Shown: in pieces, positions 53,646-63,085 of the stretch
How the letters are laid out: each line of letters starts with the position of its first letter
Numbering within the stretch: the stretch's first letter is position 1
NCBI RefSeq assembly: GCF_900163865.1
Contig: NZ_FUKU01000067.1
Coordinates: 1-64,000 of the forward strand
DNA: 64,000 nucleotides
Reading direction: 5' to 3'
Origin: Sphingobacterium sp. JB170
GTDB taxonomy: Bacteria; Bacteroidota; Bacteroidia; Sphingobacteriales; Sphingobacteriaceae
Notes under the pieces: model-generated
Database searches by the model: none
Told to the model about the DNA's origin: nothing
What the model saw: the letters and a program-made list of their open reading frames with translations, nothing else
Position numbers and translations under genes: made by a program

Positions 53646-54563
53646 ATGCGCATAGTATTTATGGGGACGCCGGATTTCGCCGTAGCGTCCTTAGAAGCAT
53701 TAATAAATGCAGGAGAAACAATTGTAGCCGTAATAACAACTCCCGATAAGCCTGCTGGGCGCGGACAAAAGATGCATGAATCTGCGGTCAAGCGCTTTGC
53801 ACTTTCCAAAAACTTACCCGTATTACAACCGGTAAAGCTAAAAGACCCTACATTTTTAGAACAGCTGAAATCCTATCAAGCAGATCTGCAAGTCGTTGTT
53901 GCTTTCCGTATGCTACCGCAGGTCGTCTGGAATATGCCCAAGCACGGCACAATTAACGTTCATGCATCCTTGTTACCGCAATACCGTGGTGCCGCGCCGA
54001 TAAATCATGCCATTATGGCCGGTGAAGAATTTTCCGGTGTAACCACCTTCATCCTGCAACAAGAGATTGATACCGGCAATATTTTATTTTCCGAAAAAGT
54101 AGCTATCGGCCCACAGGATGATGCAGGCGTGCTTCACGATGCGCTCATGGACGCTGGAGCACGCGTCTTGATTAAAACGGTCGATGCGTTAAAAACAGGT
54201 GACTACCAGGCTATCGCACAGGACGAAATTCCCGAGCAGAGGCTCAAACCGGCGCCAAAAATATTTAAGGAAGATTGTGAAATCGACTGGAAACAACCGA
54301 CTATCGACGTATATAACCAGATACGCGGTCTCAGCCCCTATCCAGCAGCATTCACGAACCTTGCGGGAAAAGTATTAAAAATATACAAAGCTGAAAAAGG
54401 GGAACCGATCGGCGAAGCGCCGGGAGAATTTCAGAGCGATGGTAAAACTTATCTTCGTTTTGCAACAAAAGACGGCTCTCTGCATATTCTTAGTCTTCAG
54501 CTCGAGGGAAAGAAAAAGATGGGTGTGGAGGAATTTCTACGCGGATATCGGTTTACCGAATAA
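53646..54563 (+). CDS. fmt: Methionyl-tRNA formyltransferase
   Basis: This 305-residue enzyme transfers a formyl group from 10-formyltetrahydrofolate to initiator Met-tRNA. The N-terminal Rossmann domain starts IVFMGTPDFAVASLEAL and contains the catalytic set Asn104, His106 (INVHASLLPQYRGAAPIN) and an aspartate in LQQEIDTGNILF. The C-terminal OB-fold tRNA-binding domain begins near residue 205 (IRGLSPYPAAFTNLAGK). Length is normal. Its end nearly touches the convergent small XRE regulator gene (7 bases apart). Confidence 0.97.
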   Translation: MRIVFMGTPDFAVASLEALINAGETIVAVITTPDKPAGRGQKMHESAVKRFALSKNLPVLQPVKLKDPTFLEQLKSYQADLQVVVAFRMLPQVVWNMPKHGTINVHASLLPQYRGAAPINHAIMAGEEFSGVTTFILQQEIDTGNILFSEKVAIGPQDDAGVLHDALMDAGARVLIKTVDALKTGDYQAIAQDEIPEQRLKPAPKIFKEDCEIDWKQPTIDVYNQIRGLSPYPAAFTNLAGKVLKIYKAEKGEPIGEAPGEFQSDGKTYLRFATKDGSLHILSLQLEGKKKMGVEEFLRGYRFTE

Positions 54564-54570
54564 GCGAGCA

Positions 54571-54783
54571 TCAATTATCTTCCTCCACATATTCGATAAT
54601 GTCTCCCGGTTGACAGTTGAGCGCTCGACATAACGCATCTAGTGTACTCAACCGAATTGCTTTGGACTTTTCGTTTTTAATGATGGACAGATTAGACAGC
54701 GTAATGCCAACTTTCTGACTTAGCTCATTCAACGAGACCTTATTTTTGGACATGATGTCATCTAATCGGATTCGAATAGGCAT
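54571..54783 (-). CDS. Small XRE-family helix-turn-helix regulator
   Basis: This 70-residue Cro/CI-type DNA-binding protein is almost entirely one HTH domain: NELSQKVGITLSNLSIIKNE, then AIRLSTLDALCRALNCQPGD, ending IIEYVEEDN. It resembles the YozG/DUF2975-associated regulators, whose genes normally sit beside a DUF2975 membrane protein. None is present here, so it is an orphan. An inverted repeat AGTTGTTA/TAACAACT in its upstream region (54792-54837) may be its own operator. Confidence 0.88.
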   Translation of the reverse strand: MPIRIRLDDIMSKNKVSLNELSQKVGITLSNLSIIKNEKSKAIRLSTLDALCRALNCQPGDIIEYVEEDN

Positions 54784-55131
54784 AATCTAACAGTTGTTAA
54801 TTTTATAAGTTTCGACTTCTACCTAATTGTAACAACTATAAAATACAAATGTTTTACGGTTTGTCAAAACAAATAAAAAAAGATTAAACCAATTCATACT
54901 AAACAAGTTACAACACACATTTCTTATGCATTGGTCAAAACAATTCATTTACCTGTTGGTTTAACTACAAAAGGAAACGGAATTGGAATAATTTTTGCTA
55001 GTGAGAAAGCACAAAACTGATTTTCTTAACTATCTCATAATGAGTGATTAATTTACACTCATATGAAGATATTTTGGCGAAAATTTACTATGTTTGCAAA
55101 CATTTCAAAGAGAAAGGTATTTATACAATAA
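54784..55131. other. Divergent regulatory region between the XRE gene and the primary sigma gene
   Basis: This 348-base AT-rich gap holds no gene. It contains an inverted repeat AGTTGTTA (54792-54799) / TAACAACT (54830-54837) next to the XRE start, and a -7 element within a perfect palindrome before the sigma gene (55089-55103). Nothing else stands out. Confidence 0.6.
55089..55103 (+). promoter_or_regulatory. Promoter -7 element of the primary sigma gene inside a perfect palindrome
   Basis: TATGTTTG (55089-55096) is an exact Bacteroidota -7 consensus, 35 bases before the sigma ATG. It overlaps ATGTTTGCAAACAT (55090-55103), a perfect 14-base palindrome, so a dimeric repressor could bind across the promoter core. 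No good -33 element is visible at standard spacing. Confidence 0.5.
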
Positions 55132-55992
55132 ATGAGACAGCTCAAAATCACACAATCCATTACCAATCGTGAGTCCCAGTCACTAGACAAGTACTTACAC
55201 GAAATTGGTAAAGTAGACTTAATTACCGCGGAAGAAGAAGTTATCTTAGCCCAACGTATACGCGAAGGTGACCAAGTCGCTTTGGAAAAATTAACAAAAA
55301 CCAACTTACGTTTCGTTGTATCAGTAGCAAAACAATATCAGAATCAAGGTCTTACACTAGGTGACCTGATTAACGAAGGCAATTTAGGCTTAATTAAAGC
55401 TGCTAAACGTTTTGACGAAACAAAAGGGTTTAAATTTATTTCCTATGCTGTATGGTGGATTCGTCAATCTATCTTGCAAGCAATCGCTGAGCAGTCGCGT
55501 ATCGTACGTTTACCGTTGAACCAGGTAGGTTCACTAAGTAAGATCAGCAAAGCCTTCTCTAAACTAGAGCAGACCTACGAACGCGAACCATCCCCGGAAG
55601 AACTGGCGGACATCCTGGAAACGACCGTCGACAAAGTGTCTGATACGTTAAGTAACTCCGGTCGCCACGTGTCCATGGACGCTCCATTCGTACAAGGGGA
55701 AGAGAATACGCTTCTTGATGTATTAGAAAACGCGGATCCAGAGACCGATAGCATCCTGATTGATGAGTCGCTTTCCGAAGAGATCAAACGCTCACTCGCG
55801 ACTTTGACAGATAGAGAACGTGAAATCATTGTCCTATTTTTTGGTTTGGGAACGAATCACCAACTTTCACTTGAAGAAATTGGAGAGAAGTTTAGCTTAA
55901 CCAGAGAGCGCGTGCGCCAGATTAAGGATAAAGCACTTCAACGTCTTCGTCATACTTCACGCAGCAAAATATTAAAATCATACTTGGGTTAA
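55132..55992 (+). CDS. rpoD: Primary RNA polymerase sigma factor (RpoD/SigA type)
   Basis: This 286-residue sigma-70 factor is the housekeeping sigma of Bacteroidota, which is short and lacks region 1.1. Region 1.2 (about 15-45: SLDKYLHEIGKVDLITAEEE), region 2 (NLRFVVSVAKQYQNQGLTLG, DLINEGNLGLIKAAKRFDE, FKFISYAVWWIRQSI), region 3 (about 120-200) and region 4.2 (LSLEEIGEKFSLTRERVRQI) are all complete. The protein recognises the unusual TTG/TAnnTTTG promoters seen elsewhere in this window. A strong terminator follows, so it is a single-gene unit. Confidence 0.95.
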   Translation: MRQLKITQSITNRESQSLDKYLHEIGKVDLITAEEEVILAQRIREGDQVALEKLTKTNLRFVVSVAKQYQNQGLTLGDLINEGNLGLIKAAKRFDETKGFKFISYAVWWIRQSILQAIAEQSRIVRLPLNQVGSLSKISKAFSKLEQTYEREPSPEELADILETTVDKVSDTLSNSGRHVSMDAPFVQGEENTLLDVLENADPETDSILIDESLSEEIKRSLATLTDREREIIVLFFGLGTNHQLSLEEIGEKFSLTRERVRQIKDKALQRLRHTSRSKILKSYLG

Positions 55993-56012
55993 CTCCTCAA
56001 AAAAACATGCAG

Positions 56013-56043
56013 ATGCGCAACTTAACCGTTGCGCATTTTTTTT
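56013..56043 (+). terminator. Intrinsic terminator of the primary sigma gene
   Basis: atgcgcaac (56013-56021) pairs perfectly with gttgcgcat (56028-56036) around ttaacc, followed by at least eight T. Confidence 0.92.
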
Positions 56044-56153
56044 AACCTATATTCTCAGAAACCCCACTTTTACCCGATTATTTTAAATTTGTTATACGTT
56101 AACTCAGGCTAGCCAGCAAATTTTGGTTAATATTGACCAACCAAACAACGAAC

Positions 56154-58961
56154 ATGACAAAACAAAAAATCGGCCTCTTGTTTTTGGGATTAAGTATAAT
56201 ATCGCTTTCTTATGCCCAAAAAAAGCCGCTCACTCACGATGTGTATGACGACTGGAAATCCGTAAACGACGCGCAAATAAGCAAATCCAGCAAGTACGTA
56301 CTCTACACCGTATCTCCGCAGCAAGGAGATGCACTATCGCGGTTAACAACGCCCGATCAAACGAATATTTTGCAGATTCCGCGCGGGTTTAACCTTTCCT
56401 TGACCGACGACGAACAGTATCTGGTCAGCCTCATTAAAGCTCCATTTGCGCAAACCAGACAGGCGAAAATAAAAAAGAAGAAAGCCACAGAGATGCCTAA
56501 GGACTCCCTTCTGATATTTCATATTGCTCAAAATACAACAAGCAAATTTCCTAACGTCAAATCCTTTAAATTACCCCGTCACGCCTCCACCCACTTAGCA
56601 TTTCTATCGGAATGCCCTGCGGCGGTAAAAGACTCTGTCGCCCTAAGCGCTAACGAAAAAAAATCAGATAAAACGGAGGCTGTGTTGTCGGTTTTAAACC
56701 TCGCTACCGGCGACACCACGAACATCGCTAAAGTCGACGCCTATCAATGGTCTGAAGACGGCAAGCAGCTTGTGTACAGCATTAAATCCACTGGCAAAGA
56801 TTCCCTGAACGAGTCCGGTCTTTTTATCCTAAACGTTCCCGCGCTCACAAAAAAGAAAATCAGTAGCGGGAAAGGAAACTATAAGAGCTTCACGTTTGAC
56901 GATGCATTCAGCCAATTGACATTTTTGGCTGACAAGACGCCCGAAAAATCCTTGCTCAAAGAATTCAATCTCTATTATTACACCGCTAATCAAGATACGG
57001 CAGTCGTACTCGCAAACCGACATAGTACCGGCATGCCACAAAACTGGTTCGTATCGGGCCATGGTGAGCTCAAATTTTCAAAATCGGGCACAAGGCTCTA
57101 CTTCGGACTTGCACCGATCCCAAAAGTAAAGGATACAACACTGGTAGAATTTGAACACGCCAAGCTAGACGTATGGCACTGGAAAGACGAATACCTGCAG
57201 CCCATGCAGCTGGCAAACTTAAAACGTGATCAAACAACATCCTACACAGCAGTACTTAATTTAAAAACCAATCGCACGATACTTCCACTTTCGGATCAAA
57301 GGTATAACCGCATTTCCTTAACCCCAAATGCCGATGAAACATGGGCCTTAGCCACCTCGGACAAACCATATCGCATTGAGTCACAATGGATTGGCCGCGC
57401 GAAATCCGATATCTACGTCGTCTCGACAGTAAACGGTCAACATAAAAAGATTGCGCAAGCGAATGCGGGTTCGGCTTATCTCTCTCCTAACGGCGAGTAC
57501 GTGGTGTATTTTAATGGCGAGGACAGCAACTGGTATAGCTACCATATTGCGTCCGAAGCTACAAACCTGTTAAACGACGGCGTGCCGGTAAGCTTTGTCG
57601 ATGAAAAGAATGATGTTCCCTCTTACGCTCGCCCTTACGGCATTGCCGCCTGGTCTGAAGACGGAAAAAACATCTACGTGAACGACCGATATGACATCTG
57701 GAAATTCAGCCTTGATGGTCGTAAGAAGTCTATTCTTACCCAGTCCCATGGACGGCAGCAGCAAATCGTTTATCGTCTGCAAGAGCTTTATAAGAATGAC
57801 GACCCTCGTATCACTCAAACGCTCATCAGCGAGCGTGAGCCTATTTTCCTAAATGGCTTTAACGAAGAAACGAAATACCAAGGACTGTACCGTCTGAATG
57901 GCCGCCGCATCAAAGAGCTTTGGTCTACACCACACAGTTACAGCATGGTTTCGGCGGACAAGAACCTAAAGAAAGTCATCTTCACGCGCGAAGACTATCA
58001 ACACGCTCCAGATCTTTATGTTTCACAAAACTTCAAAGACCAAACACGGCTAACACATATTAATGCCCAGCAAGAGGACTATAACTGGGGAACTGCCGAA
58101 CTTATTTCCTGGACAACACCCAACGGATTCCCGTCCCAGGGTATACTCTACAAGCCTGAAGATTTCGATCCAAACAAAAAATATCCGATAATCGCATATT
58201 TCTACGAAACGCTCTCAGATGGGCTGTATAAGTATCAGGCTCCTGCGCCAACCCCTTCTCGACTAAACATCCCTTATTTCGTTAGTAATGGCTACCTCGT
58301 ATTTGCACCAGACATCCACTACCAAACAGGGTACCCAGGAAAAGCAGCCGAAGAGTTTGTCAATTCGGGCATGCACTATTTGGCACGCAACAACAGTTGG
58401 GTAGACTCCACTAAGATGGGAATCCAAGGGCAAAGTTGGGGCGGATACCAAGTGGCCCACCTTATCACACGCACAGATATGTATACCGCGGCATGGGCGG
58501 GCGCACCGGTTGTCAACATGACATCGGCATATGGAGGGATTCGCTGGGGATCTGGTATGTCCCGCCAATTTCAGTATGAACGTACGCAGAGCCGTATCGG
58601 AAAACCACTCTGGGACGCCAAGGAGCTCTACCTGGAAAACTCCCCACTCTTTTACATGGATAAAGTAAATACCCCCGTGGCGATCATGCACAACGACAAC
58701 GATGGCGCCGTGCCTTGGTACCAAGGTATCGAATTCTTCACCGCCCTGCGCAGGTTAAGTAAACCGGTGTGGCTTCTAAACTACAATGGCGATAACCACA
58801 ACTTGATGCTAAGGCAAAACAGAAAAGATATACAGATCCGTGAAGCTCAGTTTTTTGACCACTTCCTCAAAGGAGAGCCAGCAGCAGACTGGATATCACG
58901 CGGTGTTAAAGCGATCGACAAAGGGATCGATTGGGGATTAAACATTTCGCAGCCCGAATAA
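56154..58961 (+). CDS. S9-family serine peptidase (prolyl oligopeptidase/DPP-type), exported
   Basis: This peptidase of about 935 residues has a signal peptide (TKQKIGLLFLGLSIISLSYA), a long beta-propeller region (about 30-650, with repeated WSEDGK and YLSPNGEYVVYF units) and a C-terminal alpha/beta-hydrolase. The catalytic triad is visible: Ser761 in GIQGQSWGGYQ, Asp850 in NDNDGAVPW, and His882 in NGDNHNLML. The ATG at 56154 is preferred over the TTG at 56133. It probably trims peptides in the periplasm or outside the cell. The substrate class (proline-specific or not) is uncertain. It is a single-gene unit with a terminator behind. Confidence 0.92.
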   Translation: MTKQKIGLLFLGLSIISLSYAQKKPLTHDVYDDWKSVNDAQISKSSKYVLYTVSPQQGDALSRLTTPDQTNILQIPRGFNLSLTDDEQYLVSLIKAPFAQTRQAKIKKKKATEMPKDSLLIFHIAQNTTSKFPNVKSFKLPRHASTHLAFLSECPAAVKDSVALSANEKKSDKTEAVLSVLNLATGDTTNIAKVDAYQWSEDGKQLVYSIKSTGKDSLNESGLFILNVPALTKKKISSGKGNYKSFTFDDAFSQLTFLADKTPEKSLLKEFNLYYYTANQDTAVVLANRHSTGMPQNWFVSGHGELKFSKSGTRLYFGLAPIPKVKDTTLVEFEHAKLDVWHWKDEYLQPMQLANLKRDQTTSYTAVLNLKTNRTILPLSDQRYNRISLTPNADETWALATSDKPYRIESQWIGRAKSDIYVVSTVNGQHKKIAQANAGSAYLSPNGEYVVYFNGEDSNWYSYHIASEATNLLNDGVPVSFVDEKNDVPSYARPYGIAAWSEDGKNIYVNDRYDIWKFSLDGRKKSILTQSHGRQQQIVYRLQELYKNDDPRITQTLISEREPIFLNGFNEETKYQGLYRLNGRRIKELWSTPHSYSMVSADKNLKKVIFTREDYQHAPDLYVSQNFKDQTRLTHINAQQEDYNWGTAELISWTTPNGFPSQGILYKPEDFDPNKKYPIIAYFYETLSDGLYKYQAPAPTPSRLNIPYFVSNGYLVFAPDIHYQTGYPGKAAEEFVNSGMHYLARNNSWVDSTKMGIQGQSWGGYQVAHLITRTDMYTAAWAGAPVVNMTSAYGGIRWGSGMSRQFQYERTQSRIGKPLWDAKELYLENSPLFYMDKVNTPVAIMHNDNDGAVPWYQGIEFFTALRRLSKPVWLLNYNGDNHNLMLRQNRKDIQIREAQFFDHFLKGEPAADWISRGVKAIDKGIDWGLNISQPE

Positions 58962-58998
58962 AGAACGATCCTCGTTAAGTGATATATACTAATAAAAC

Positions 58999-59043
58999 AA
59001 TGCCCCTTGCGCTAACTTCACTTACGTTAGAACAAGGGGCATT
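58999..59043. terminator. Bidirectional terminator between S9 and M16 peptidase genes
   Basis: aatgccccttg (58999-59009) pairs perfectly with caaggggcatt (59033-59043), with an inner ctaac/gttag pairing. T-rich sequence follows on the plus strand and A-rich sequence precedes it, so it can end both converging genes. Confidence 0.88.
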
Positions 59044-59065
59044 TTTATGCGTACGCTAGGAACCA

Positions 59066-61921
59066 CTACTTCGCTTGGTCGGGAAGCAAAATAAATTCAA
59101 AGCGACGGCTATCTTGGAGATACTTGGCAGCTACCCCTTTAACCGATTCTATAGTTACCTTATCGAGCTCCTGCAAATAGCGTGTGATGTATGTTGGATC
59201 CTTCTGGTTCATATAAGCACTCGATATCTGCCCTAACCAAAAGCCATTTTCCTTCAACGAGAGTTCCAACTGCCGTCTCTCCTCAATCTTGAATTTCTCA
59301 ATATCGGTTGCGAGCGGACCGTTCTTTTGCACCTTACTGATCTCGTCCAAGGTCGAGGCAATAAGACTTTCATATTTATCTACGCCTGTTCCAAATTGGA
59401 CGCTAAAGCTGAAACGACCTTTAGGAAACTTACTCATCGAGGCGCGTGCTCCCGTACCATAAACACCACTCTCATCCTCGCGTAAACGCTCGATAAGTTT
59501 AATAGAAAGCACGCTCTCGAGTGCCTTCATATTTAAGTTTTCCTGTTCGTTATAGTTAAAATCACCGTAATAAGTAATCACGACTGAAGCCTTATCCTCC
59601 TTACCTTTATGGACAATTTTCTCAAACCCTTCTCCAGGTTCATAAATGCCTAAATCCTTCGCTTGCTCGCTACGACTTAAATTGGGTAGCGAAGCGATAT
59701 ACTGCTCCAAATACGGTTTTATCTCGTCAATATTGAACGAACCGACAATGGTGAAAACAAAATCGGAAGCATCGGCAAAACGCTCTTTATAAATTGCAAG
59801 AGCCCGCGCCTGGTCTACCTTATCATAATCGGCCACGTCGAAAGACTTGCGCCGTATGTTACCACCGTAAAGAGCATCGGTTACCTCCTTGCTAAACACA
59901 AAACTCGGGTCGTCCTCTCTATTGGCGCGCATCGATTTATTTTTGGACATCGTGCTTTGAAAAATATCATCCTCAATTCTAGGAGCCGTAAAATAAGCGT
60001 GGATCATTTCGAAGGCAGTTTTCAATCCCGATTTATCCGTATAGCCACTCAATCCTTCGTTACGCTCACCTAAATAAGGACTGATATTCACATTCTTCCC
60101 CGATAGATATTTCTGCAGCTCGATGGTCGAAAGTTGTCCCACACCACTGCTGTTGACAAGCGTTCCTGCTTGTGCGGCGGAATAATAATCTGCATCAGGA
60201 TAAAGAGAGGTTCCCCCCGCGCTGAAAGCATTAATCAATATTTGATCGTTTTTAAAACTCGTCGGCTTGAGAATTACCTTCGCCCCATTGCTAAGGGTGA
60301 GCTCAGTTGCCTCAATGGCCTCGATAGCTTTACTTGAGCTGATACTGCCCGTTTGTGGTTCGGCTTCTAATAGCGGCAGCTCGGACACTTTATCGTCGTA
60401 AGGAGTGATTTCCTCCGATTCGACCTCCTTAAACCAGCCGTTTACTGCCTGTTCATCAGGTAAAGAGTCTTTTTCATTATCAGGTGCCATGATCACAATA
60501 TCACGGTTGGTATCCCGGTAATACTCTTTACCAATCGCTTCCACCTCTTTTAGAGTTAATGTCGGTAATAGTTGTTTATAAAGCCTATACGTATCTTCAT
60601 CACTTAATGCCGCCGCCTCATTTAAAAAATGCCCAAGATATCTATCTACATAGCTACTCGATTTTTTCTTGTCGCGCTCAATGTACGATGTTTCTACGCC
60701 CTTGTCAATTGTCGCAATAGCGCGCGCAAACTCGGTATCGGCAAACCCGTGACGCTCCACACGTTCAAGCTCCTGCACCAAGGCCTTAAACCCCGTTTCA
60801 AAAGCCTTAGGCTTAGCTACGAAGAAGGCATCAAATGTCTCGAGGCTACCAATAAACTCGCCAATTGAGACGCCTGCCTGAACATATGGCGAAGTAGCAG
60901 ATTGGCCGAGCTCGCTGAGACGCGCATTAACCATCGAGTTGTATACCACTTTGAGAAGACTCGTGCGTAGGTCGCCGACCGTTTTCACCTTCTTCTCGGG
61001 GTGCTTGACCGTAATCTGTCCTATGGTGTAAGTCATCTCCGGATCTGTTATCGCGATAAACTGATTTTTATCCAACAGAGGTACTTTATATTCCTCACGA
61101 TTGGGTGAGTTCGCAGGTGCATTTAAATCGGCAAACAAGCGCTTCACCTCCGCCTCCATAGCCACTACGTCAATATCGCCAACAATTATAATCGACTGCA
61201 AATCCGGACGGTACCAATCGGTATGAAAATCGCGTAAAGCGTCGTACGGAAAATTAGTGATGCTCTCTTTGGTCCCAATCGGTAAGCGTTTTGCATATCG
61301 CGAATTATTAAGCATCACCGGAAGAAATTGATCACGCATACGCTGCATAGCCCCACGACCGCCGCGCATTTCCTCTAGCACAATGCCGCGCTCTTTATCA
61401 ATCTCCTGTTCACTTAACAGCGCATCTTGCGCCCAATCGCGCATCACCTGCAAACCGTTCGTGAGCAACTCCGGGTCGTCAGAGGGGATCGGTAACTGAT
61501 ACACCGTTTGATCGAAACCTGTATACGCGTTCAAGTCGCTTCCAAATCGCACTCCTGCCTTTTGCAGGTAATCAACAAGCTCGTTTTTTGGAAAATGTTT
61601 CAATCCATTGAAGTTCATGTGCTCCATAAAATGGGCTAAGCCGAGCTGTTCCTCGGTCTCGAGGACCGATCCAACCTTCGTCGCTAGATACATAGTCACG
61701 CGGTCTTTAGGTTCGACGTTCTTTCGGATATAATACTGGAAACCATTATCTAATTCCCCCCTTTTAACCTCTTGATCAAAAGGAAGCTGCGTGTCCCAAG
61801 CGGATGTATCGGTTTGTAAAAATAGCGACGAATTAACATCCATACCCATCGTGCTGGCATGACTGATCTGCATCAACGCTGGAAGCAGAAAAGCCAATGT
61901 TAGAGGTTTTATGACTTTCAT
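59066..61921 (-). CDS. M16-family zinc metallopeptidase, exported
   Basis: This 951-residue exported protein has a signal peptide (about 1-23, ending ISHAS) and two tandem M16 units. The first unit carries the inverted zinc motif HFMEH (His97-x-x-Glu100-His101) and the distal glutamate in ERGIVLEEMRGG. The second unit (about 525-945: LSNGAKVILKPTSFKNDQIL) lacks the motif and forms the other half of the clamshell, as in pitrilysin. Such Bacteroidota proteins degrade oligopeptides in the periplasm. It stands alone between a shared terminator and the divergent xerD. Confidence 0.94.
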   Translation of the reverse strand: MKVIKPLTLAFLLPALMQISHASTMGMDVNSSLFLQTDTSAWDTQLPFDQEVKRGELDNGFQYYIRKNVEPKDRVTMYLATKVGSVLETEEQLGLAHFMEHMNFNGLKHFPKNELVDYLQKAGVRFGSDLNAYTGFDQTVYQLPIPSDDPELLTNGLQVMRDWAQDALLSEQEIDKERGIVLEEMRGGRGAMQRMRDQFLPVMLNNSRYAKRLPIGTKESITNFPYDALRDFHTDWYRPDLQSIIIVGDIDVVAMEAEVKRLFADLNAPANSPNREEYKVPLLDKNQFIAITDPEMTYTIGQITVKHPEKKVKTVGDLRTSLLKVVYNSMVNARLSELGQSATSPYVQAGVSIGEFIGSLETFDAFFVAKPKAFETGFKALVQELERVERHGFADTEFARAIATIDKGVETSYIERDKKKSSSYVDRYLGHFLNEAAALSDEDTYRLYKQLLPTLTLKEVEAIGKEYYRDTNRDIVIMAPDNEKDSLPDEQAVNGWFKEVESEEITPYDDKVSELPLLEAEPQTGSISSSKAIEAIEATELTLSNGAKVILKPTSFKNDQILINAFSAGGTSLYPDADYYSAAQAGTLVNSSGVGQLSTIELQKYLSGKNVNISPYLGERNEGLSGYTDKSGLKTAFEMIHAYFTAPRIEDDIFQSTMSKNKSMRANREDDPSFVFSKEVTDALYGGNIRRKSFDVADYDKVDQARALAIYKERFADASDFVFTIVGSFNIDEIKPYLEQYIASLPNLSRSEQAKDLGIYEPGEGFEKIVHKGKEDKASVVITYYGDFNYNEQENLNMKALESVLSIKLIERLREDESGVYGTGARASMSKFPKGRFSFSVQFGTGVDKYESLIASTLDEISKVQKNGPLATDIEKFKIEERRQLELSLKENGFWLGQISSAYMNQKDPTYITRYLQELDKVTIESVKGVAAKYLQDSRRFEFILLPDQAK

Positions 61922-62046
61922 TATTAGGTGTAATTTAAAATCTGCGATAAACCTACAAAAATTTCATTACAGACTGAAAAACACCACGTATTTTAACTTA
62001 TTTTAAGTAGCACGCAAACAAACAGAAATTCGGTATCTTTACAGCA

Positions 62047-62940
62047 ATGAACTGGGAGAACGCCAAACGAGACTTTAAACGCTACCTTCAACTTGAACGT
62101 AACCTATCGCCCAATTCTATTCATGCCTATTTAAATGATGTGCATAAGCTCGAGGTATACTGCGGTTACAAGGACATCGCAATCTCACAAATAAACACCC
62201 GCATTTTGCAGCTATTCCTGATATATATGAGTGAATTTGGCATTTCAGCACATACCCAGGCGCGCCTACTATCGGGACTTAAAACATTTTTCGGTTTCCT
62301 GCAAATCGAATACGATCGCAAAGATAACCCTGCCGAGCTCATCGAGTCTCCACGATTATCGCGTAAAATTCCCGGTGTGCTCAGCCTAATTGAGATCGAA
62401 GCTCTCATCGACGCAATTGACCTTTCTACGAACGAAGGTATGCGCAACAAAGCGATCATTGAGATGCTCTACGGATCTGGCCTGCGAGTGTCGGAACTGG
62501 TAGGATTAAAAATATCAAACCTCTTTCTAGATGTAGAATTCATTAAAGTGGAAGGTAAAGGTAGTAAAGAGCGCCTCGTGCCCATCGGGCAGCAAGCCAT
62601 GAAGTTTTTAAACATTTATCTCGAGCAGATACGGCCCCATATTCAGGTACAACATGGACATGAAGATTTCGTCTTTTTAAATCGCCGAGGCAAACAGCTC
62701 ACGCGCGTGATGATTTTCATCATCATTAAAGATCTAGCAAGAAAATCTGGCCTGCAAAAAAGCATTAGCCCACATACTTTTCGGCATTCGTTTGCCTCTC
62801 ACCTAATTGAAGGTGGAGCAGATCTGCGGGCTGTACAAGATATGCTCGGCCATGAAAGCATTACCACGACCGAAATTTACACACATGTCGATAAAGAATA
62901 TTTACAATCTATTATCACTCAATTCCACCCGCGTTCTTAA
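62047..62940 (+). CDS. xerD: Site-specific tyrosine recombinase XerD
   Basis: This 297-residue recombinase acts at the dif site to resolve chromosome dimers. The N-terminal core-binding domain (about 1-90) begins FKRYLQLERNLSPNSIHAYL. The catalytic set is complete: Arg147 (GSGLRVSEL), Lys172 (VEGKGSKERLVPI), His243 and Arg246 (HTFRHSFASHL), His269 (LGHESITTT) and the nucleophile Tyr278 (EIYTHV). Length and the C-terminal ending are those of chromosomal XerD rather than a mobile-element integrase. No dif-like 28-base site was recognised in the window. Confidence 0.93.
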   Translation: MNWENAKRDFKRYLQLERNLSPNSIHAYLNDVHKLEVYCGYKDIAISQINTRILQLFLIYMSEFGISAHTQARLLSGLKTFFGFLQIEYDRKDNPAELIESPRLSRKIPGVLSLIEIEALIDAIDLSTNEGMRNKAIIEMLYGSGLRVSELVGLKISNLFLDVEFIKVEGKGSKERLVPIGQQAMKFLNIYLEQIRPHIQVQHGHEDFVFLNRRGKQLTRVMIFIIIKDLARKSGLQKSISPHTFRHSFASHLIEGGADLRAVQDMLGHESITTTEIYTHVDKEYLQSIITQFHPRS

Positions 62941-63085
62941 CGAAAACACTCCAAATAAACAACAACCATAAACCACTACAACACAAGTAACTACAACTTA
63001 AAATCCACTTGTTTAACATTAATTAATGACCTATCATAAATGCTTAGGCATAACTTTTGCATCTGCTTGAATAAATTACTATCGT

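Noticed and set aside
62047..62940. Tyrosine recombinase as a sign of a mobile element
   Set aside because: Length and motifs are those of chromosomal XerD, and no att sites, cargo or phage genes flank it.
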